In this document: piece after piece, positions 5,955 to 7,953 of the stretch
How the letters are laid out: every line of letters begins with the position of its first letter
How positions within the stretch are numbered: the stretch's first letter is position 1
Assembly (NCBI GenBank): GCA_017652715.1
Contig: JAGCAL010000008.1
Location: forward strand, 1-7,953
DNA length: 7,953 nt
Direction: 5' to 3'
Source: Candidatus Saccharimonadota bacterium
GTDB taxonomy: Bacteria; Patescibacteriota; Saccharimonadia; Saccharimonadales; Saccharimonadaceae
Made by a program: the position numbers and the translations under genes
The notes under the pieces: generated by a model
What the model saw: the letters and a program-made list of their open reading frames with translations, nothing else
Told to the model about the DNA's origin: nothing
The model's database searches: none

Positions 5955-6458
5955 CTAGGCTTCTAGCTTCTTAGTTTTACGCTGTTTTTTACTCTGCCTT
6001 ATGGCAACGAAATAGATTTCGGAGAAGACGAAGGCGAAAGCTAGGGCGGCGATAACGTCAACTGGCGTATGCATATTAGAGTATATACGCCCAACGCAAG
6101 TTAGGCTAATCATGATAATCATCATGAATTCGAGGGCAATACGTAGAGCGTTCGATTTAATGTATTTCGGTAAAATAATAGTCGTAATAAAGAAGATAGT
6201 TGTCACGACCATAACATGCGTAGAAGGGAAGGACGGCTCGCCGGAACCGTTCGGGCGCGTAGCAACAATAATAAGTTTATCAAAAACGAAATACGTGATA
6301 ACCATTAAAATCAACGGCAACAACATCCAGAGAAGCTGGATATCGACTTTCTTGATAGATTTGCGCGTTATCCATTGGTATAGACCAAGAATCGCGAAAA
6401 TCGCTAAGGTTATGATTGATATTGCTAAAATTATATTTGTAATTAATTCCCACTGCAT
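5955..6458 (-). CDS. PAP2-family membrane phosphatase
   Basis: A 167-residue integral membrane protein with about five hydrophobic segments (roughly 7-30, 41-59, 82-97, 105-122, 133-153) and a basic C-terminal tail (KKQRKTKK). The three PAP2 signature blocks are present: K61 with six residues before R68-P69; PSFPSTH (75-81, with Thr in place of the usual Gly of PSGH); and GRIYSNMHTPVD (123-134), carrying Arg124, His130 and Asp134. The family removes phosphate from lipid phosphates, such as undecaprenyl diphosphate or phosphatidate, at the outer membrane face. With a FemAB operon nearby, undecaprenyl-diphosphate recycling is plausible but not shown. ATG lies 9 nt after an extended -10 box, leaving at most a 2-3 nt leader. 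It leads a probable operon with the HIT gene. Confidence 0.88.
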   Translation of the reverse strand: MQWELITNIILAISIITLAIFAILGLYQWITRKSIKKVDIQLLWMLLPLILMVITYFVFDKLIIVATRPNGSGEPSFPSTHVMVVTTIFFITTIILPKYIKSNALRIALEFMMIIMISLTCVGRIYSNMHTPVDVIAALAFAFVFSEIYFVAIRQSKKQRKTKKLEA

Positions 6459-6476
6459 AATAGTTTTATTATAGCA
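6456..6476 (-). promoter_or_regulatory. Extended -10 promoter of the PAP2-HIT unit
   Basis: On the minus strand TGC-TATAAT (TATAAT at 6473..6468), nine bases, then ATG at 6458. It is divergent from the promoter at 6503-6511; the two -10 boxes are 32 nt apart, so their RNA polymerase footprints would overlap. Confidence 0.65.
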
Positions 6477-6502
6477 TAACCAGCGCGCATGGCAATAAAA
6501 AA

Positions 6503-6511
6503 TGGTATAAT
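6503..6511 (+). promoter_or_regulatory. Extended -10 promoter of the zinc-ribbon membrane gene
   Basis: TGG-TATAAT (TATAAT at 6506-6511). The start codon is 39 nt downstream, giving a leader of about 33 nt with a Shine-Dalgarno. This is the one plus-strand promoter here that is clearly not leaderless. Confidence 0.65.
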
Positions 6512-6537
6512 TATGTAAACTTAATCCTAATCATCAT

Positions 6538-6544
6538 GGAGGAG
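6538..6544 (+). promoter_or_regulatory. Strong Shine-Dalgarno for the zinc-ribbon gene
   Basis: GGAGGAG, with GGAGG ending 8 nt before the ATG at 6551. It fixes the start and is by far the strongest ribosome site in the window. Confidence 0.85.
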
Positions 6545-6550
6545 TAAAAG

Positions 6551-7150
6551 ATGGCAGTAATACTCATTCCTTATACCTATGGCGATAAGGTTATTGTAGG
6601 TGATAAGGTTGGCCCACTAGGATATTTAAAGTGTAAAAAGTGCAAGAAGTTGGCTCTCCATATCATGGAAGAGGGTACCTTGCAGAAGCATATTGATGGG
6701 TTTATCCCTGCTGGCAGAAAACATGAATCTTATGTCATCGAATGCAATAGATGCGGAAACTTTTCAATTCCTAAAGTCGGAAAGGAAGGTGAACTATATG
6801 AGTTAATCAAGCAATACCCAGCAAATATTGATTTTGAACAAATCGAATCTATGGTGTCAGATTTTTATTCCAACGACAGCCATGTTTACCTTAGCCCAGA
6901 TGCAGCAATTGAACAGTTTCCCAAAAACTGCGTTGATGCAATCGCGAAAAATAAACCAAAAAATTATCAGAAAGCCGTATTTGATTCTGCGTTTGCTTTT
7001 ATCTACAACAAAGAGTGGCGCAAATCAGCGATGGGCAAAATGGATAGGAAGGTTAACATCCTTACCGCTATTATAATGATAGGCATAGTCGCGCTTATCA
7101 TAGGTGCAATCGCCGGCATAGCCGCAATCATCAGAAATCTATCGAAATAA
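6551..7150 (+). CDS. Unknown zinc-ribbon protein with a C-terminal membrane anchor
   Basis: A 199-residue protein I do not recognise. Two CxxC pairs (C28/C31 in KCKKC and C65/C68 in ECNRCGN) are 33 residues apart and probably form one zinc ribbon. The middle (about 78-160) is polar, with several Tyr, Phe and Trp residues. Residues 168-194 form a single long hydrophobic helix followed by a short basic end (RNLSK), so the protein is probably tail-anchored with its zinc ribbon in the cytoplasm. No signal peptide is seen. It has its own promoter and a strong Shine-Dalgarno, unlike the leaderless neighbours, and is divergent from the PAP2-HIT unit. No clear terminator follows. Real coding status is well supported by length, ribosome site and ordered features; function is open. 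Confidence 0.85.
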   Translation: MAVILIPYTYGDKVIVGDKVGPLGYLKCKKCKKLALHIMEEGTLQKHIDGFIPAGRKHESYVIECNRCGNFSIPKVGKEGELYELIKQYPANIDFEQIESMVSDFYSNDSHVYLSPDAAIEQFPKNCVDAIAKNKPKNYQKAVFDSAFAFIYNKEWRKSAMGKMDRKVNILTAIIMIGIVALIIGAIAGIAAIIRNLSK

Positions 7151-7321
7151 TAAGTATTTTTGATAAAACATTAATAACAAAGACGAAAAGTGGTTCCGTA
7201 TTAAATAATAAGCAGTCTGCGCTGGTTGGCTAAAACAAAAGTATAAATAGTTTCGGTACACCTTAGTTAAAGAGGTAGTAACTATGTTAAAAAGGGATTT
7301 AATGATATAATCAAACATACT
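7151..7321. other. Intergenic stretch before the cysteine desulfurase
   Basis: AT-rich and non-coding. No hairpin with a T-run (intrinsic terminator) is evident after the zinc-ribbon gene, and no tRNA fold was found. The right end holds the promoter of the next gene. Confidence 0.5.
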
Positions 7322-7324
7322 ATG
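7303..7324 (+). promoter_or_regulatory. Extended -10 promoter of the cysteine desulfurase gene
   Basis: TGA-TATAAT (TATAAT at 7306-7311), ten bases, then ATG at 7322. Transcription would begin about 3-4 nt before the ATG, so the leader is too short for a ribosome site, and none is seen immediately before the ATG. Confidence 0.65.
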
Positions 7325-7953
7325 GTTTATCTGGATTATGCGGCGACTAGCCCGCTTTTACCGGAGGTGATAAAAGCGATGCATGAAGCAGAGCAAAAAT
7401 ATTTTGCTAATGCATCAGCACTTCATACGCCAGGTCATCTATCGATGAACAAAATTGAAGAGACACGCGAGCTATTGGCGAAATTAATCAACGCAGATTT
7501 AGACGAAATCATTTTTACCTCTGGCGCTTCTGAATCAAACAACACTGTTATTCGTACTTTTGAAAATCATGAAATTATCACTTCGCCGCTTGAGCATCAT
7601 TCTATAATTGAATCTGCGAAGGAATTAGGTGGGAACAAAAAGCCGACACTTTATTCTTATATGTACGCTAATAATGAGATTGGGGAATTGTTGCCGATTG
7701 GAGATATCGTTAAAACAGCACATGCGGAGGGTGGATACATTCATTCTGATTTGACACAGGCACTTGGTAAAGTCGAACTAGATGTGAAAGCGCTCGATTT
7801 GGATTACGCGACGTTTAGTGCACATAAAATTGGTGGGCCAATTGGAGTGGGTGCGCTCTATGTTAGAAAAGGCGTACCTTTTAAGCCGCTGATAATTGGT
7901 GGCAATCAGGAGAAGCATCGTCGAGGTAGTACTTATAATACAGTGGGGATTAT
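7322..7953 (+). CDS. Cysteine desulfurase-like (NifS/IscS) class V aminotransferase, cut at right edge
   Basis: Two hundred and ten codons are visible before the window ends. The frame opens MVYLDYAATSPLLPEV, the typical NifS/IscS start. It continues with FTSGASESNN (phosphate-loop region, about 63-72), LEHHSII, YANNEIG, HSDLTQALGK (cofactor-ring Asp and Gln) and SAHKIGGPIG, with the pyridoxal-phosphate lysine at residue 169, and ends near GGNQEKHRRGSTYN. Such enzymes take sulfur from cysteine for Fe-S clusters and tRNA thiolation. The N-terminal half is unusually short: the matching lysine of E. coli IscS is Lys206, and about 25 residues are missing between LEHHSII and YANNEIG. The region with the catalytic cysteine lies beyond the edge, so desulfurase activity is inferred. 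The start follows an extended -10 box. Confidence 0.9.
   Translation, partial: MVYLDYAATSPLLPEVIKAMHEAEQKYFANASALHTPGHLSMNKIEETRELLAKLINADLDEIIFTSGASESNNTVIRTFENHEIITSPLEHHSIIESAKELGGNKKPTLYSYMYANNEIGELLPIGDIVKTAHAEGGYIHSDLTQALGKVELDVKALDLDYATFSAHKIGGPIGVGALYVRKGVPFKPLIIGGNQEKHRRGSTYNTVGI

Noticed and set aside
7284..7310. Eight-codon frame with an AGAGG-like site before the cysteine desulfurase
   Set aside because: It is too short to judge, it ends inside the -10 box of the next gene, and no promoter at a proper distance was found.
1..7953. CRISPR array, retron or toxin-antitoxin system
   Set aside because: No regularly spaced direct repeats, no reverse transcriptase and no recognisable toxin or antitoxin pair were seen.
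1..7953. Alternative genetic code with TGA as an amino acid
   Set aside because: The HIT gene ends at TGA at the family's normal length, and the other genes end in TAA or TAG with full-length products, so the standard use of TGA as a stop fits.

Overview
The window suggests a small-genome bacterium of the Candidate Phyla Radiation (Patescibacteria), most likely Saccharibacteria (TM7). This is inference. It rests on the style of the ValRS (a GADHAG...ETWVVYE signature and a compact body), tightly packed genes that overlap at their stop and start codons, a short class V aminotransferase, paired FemAB-type proteins, and the normal use of TGA as a stop, which argues against the TGA-as-glycine lineages (Gracilibacteria, Absconditabacteria). 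No database search was possible.

Layout. Positions 1-17 (minus) hold only the first codons of a gene that leaves the window. Positions 64-2105 (minus) are a two-gene operon of FemA/FemB/FemX-like aminoacyltransferases joined by a TAGTG stop/start overlap. Positions 2106-2614 are a 509-nt gap without a convincing gene. It holds a consensus minus-strand promoter, small hairpins, a 12-bp direct repeat, one perfect DnaA-box match, and a 169-nt imperfect palindrome (2430-2598). Directly after the palindrome, 2615-2824 (plus) encodes a 69-residue protein resembling only the N-terminus of IS1634/IS4-type transposases. It is convergent with valS (2821-5544, minus) and the two stop codons overlap. Upstream of valS on the minus strand lie a HIT-family protein (5557-5931) and a PAP2 membrane phosphatase (5955-6458). 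Divergent from these is a gene for a zinc-ribbon, tail-anchored protein of unknown function (6551-7150, plus). The right edge cuts a cysteine-desulfurase-like gene (7322 onward, plus).

How the genes may work together. The FemAB pair (aminoacyl-tRNA-dependent branching of the peptidoglycan stem) and the PAP2 phosphatase (possible recycling of undecaprenyl diphosphate) fit envelope building. ValRS is translation housekeeping, and the NifS/IscS-like enzyme would supply sulfur for Fe-S clusters or tRNA thiolation.

The most striking pattern is in gene starts. Every gene that seems to head a transcription unit has an extended -10 box (TGN followed by TATAAT, TACAAT or TAAAAT), usually exactly 6 nt before the ATG, which implies leaderless mRNAs. 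Some genes inside an operon or with a leader carry a Shine-Dalgarno sequence instead. Other signals worth attention are the palindrome beside the orphan transposase N-domain, and near-palindromic repeats inserted in frame in valS that encode the same octapeptide twice.
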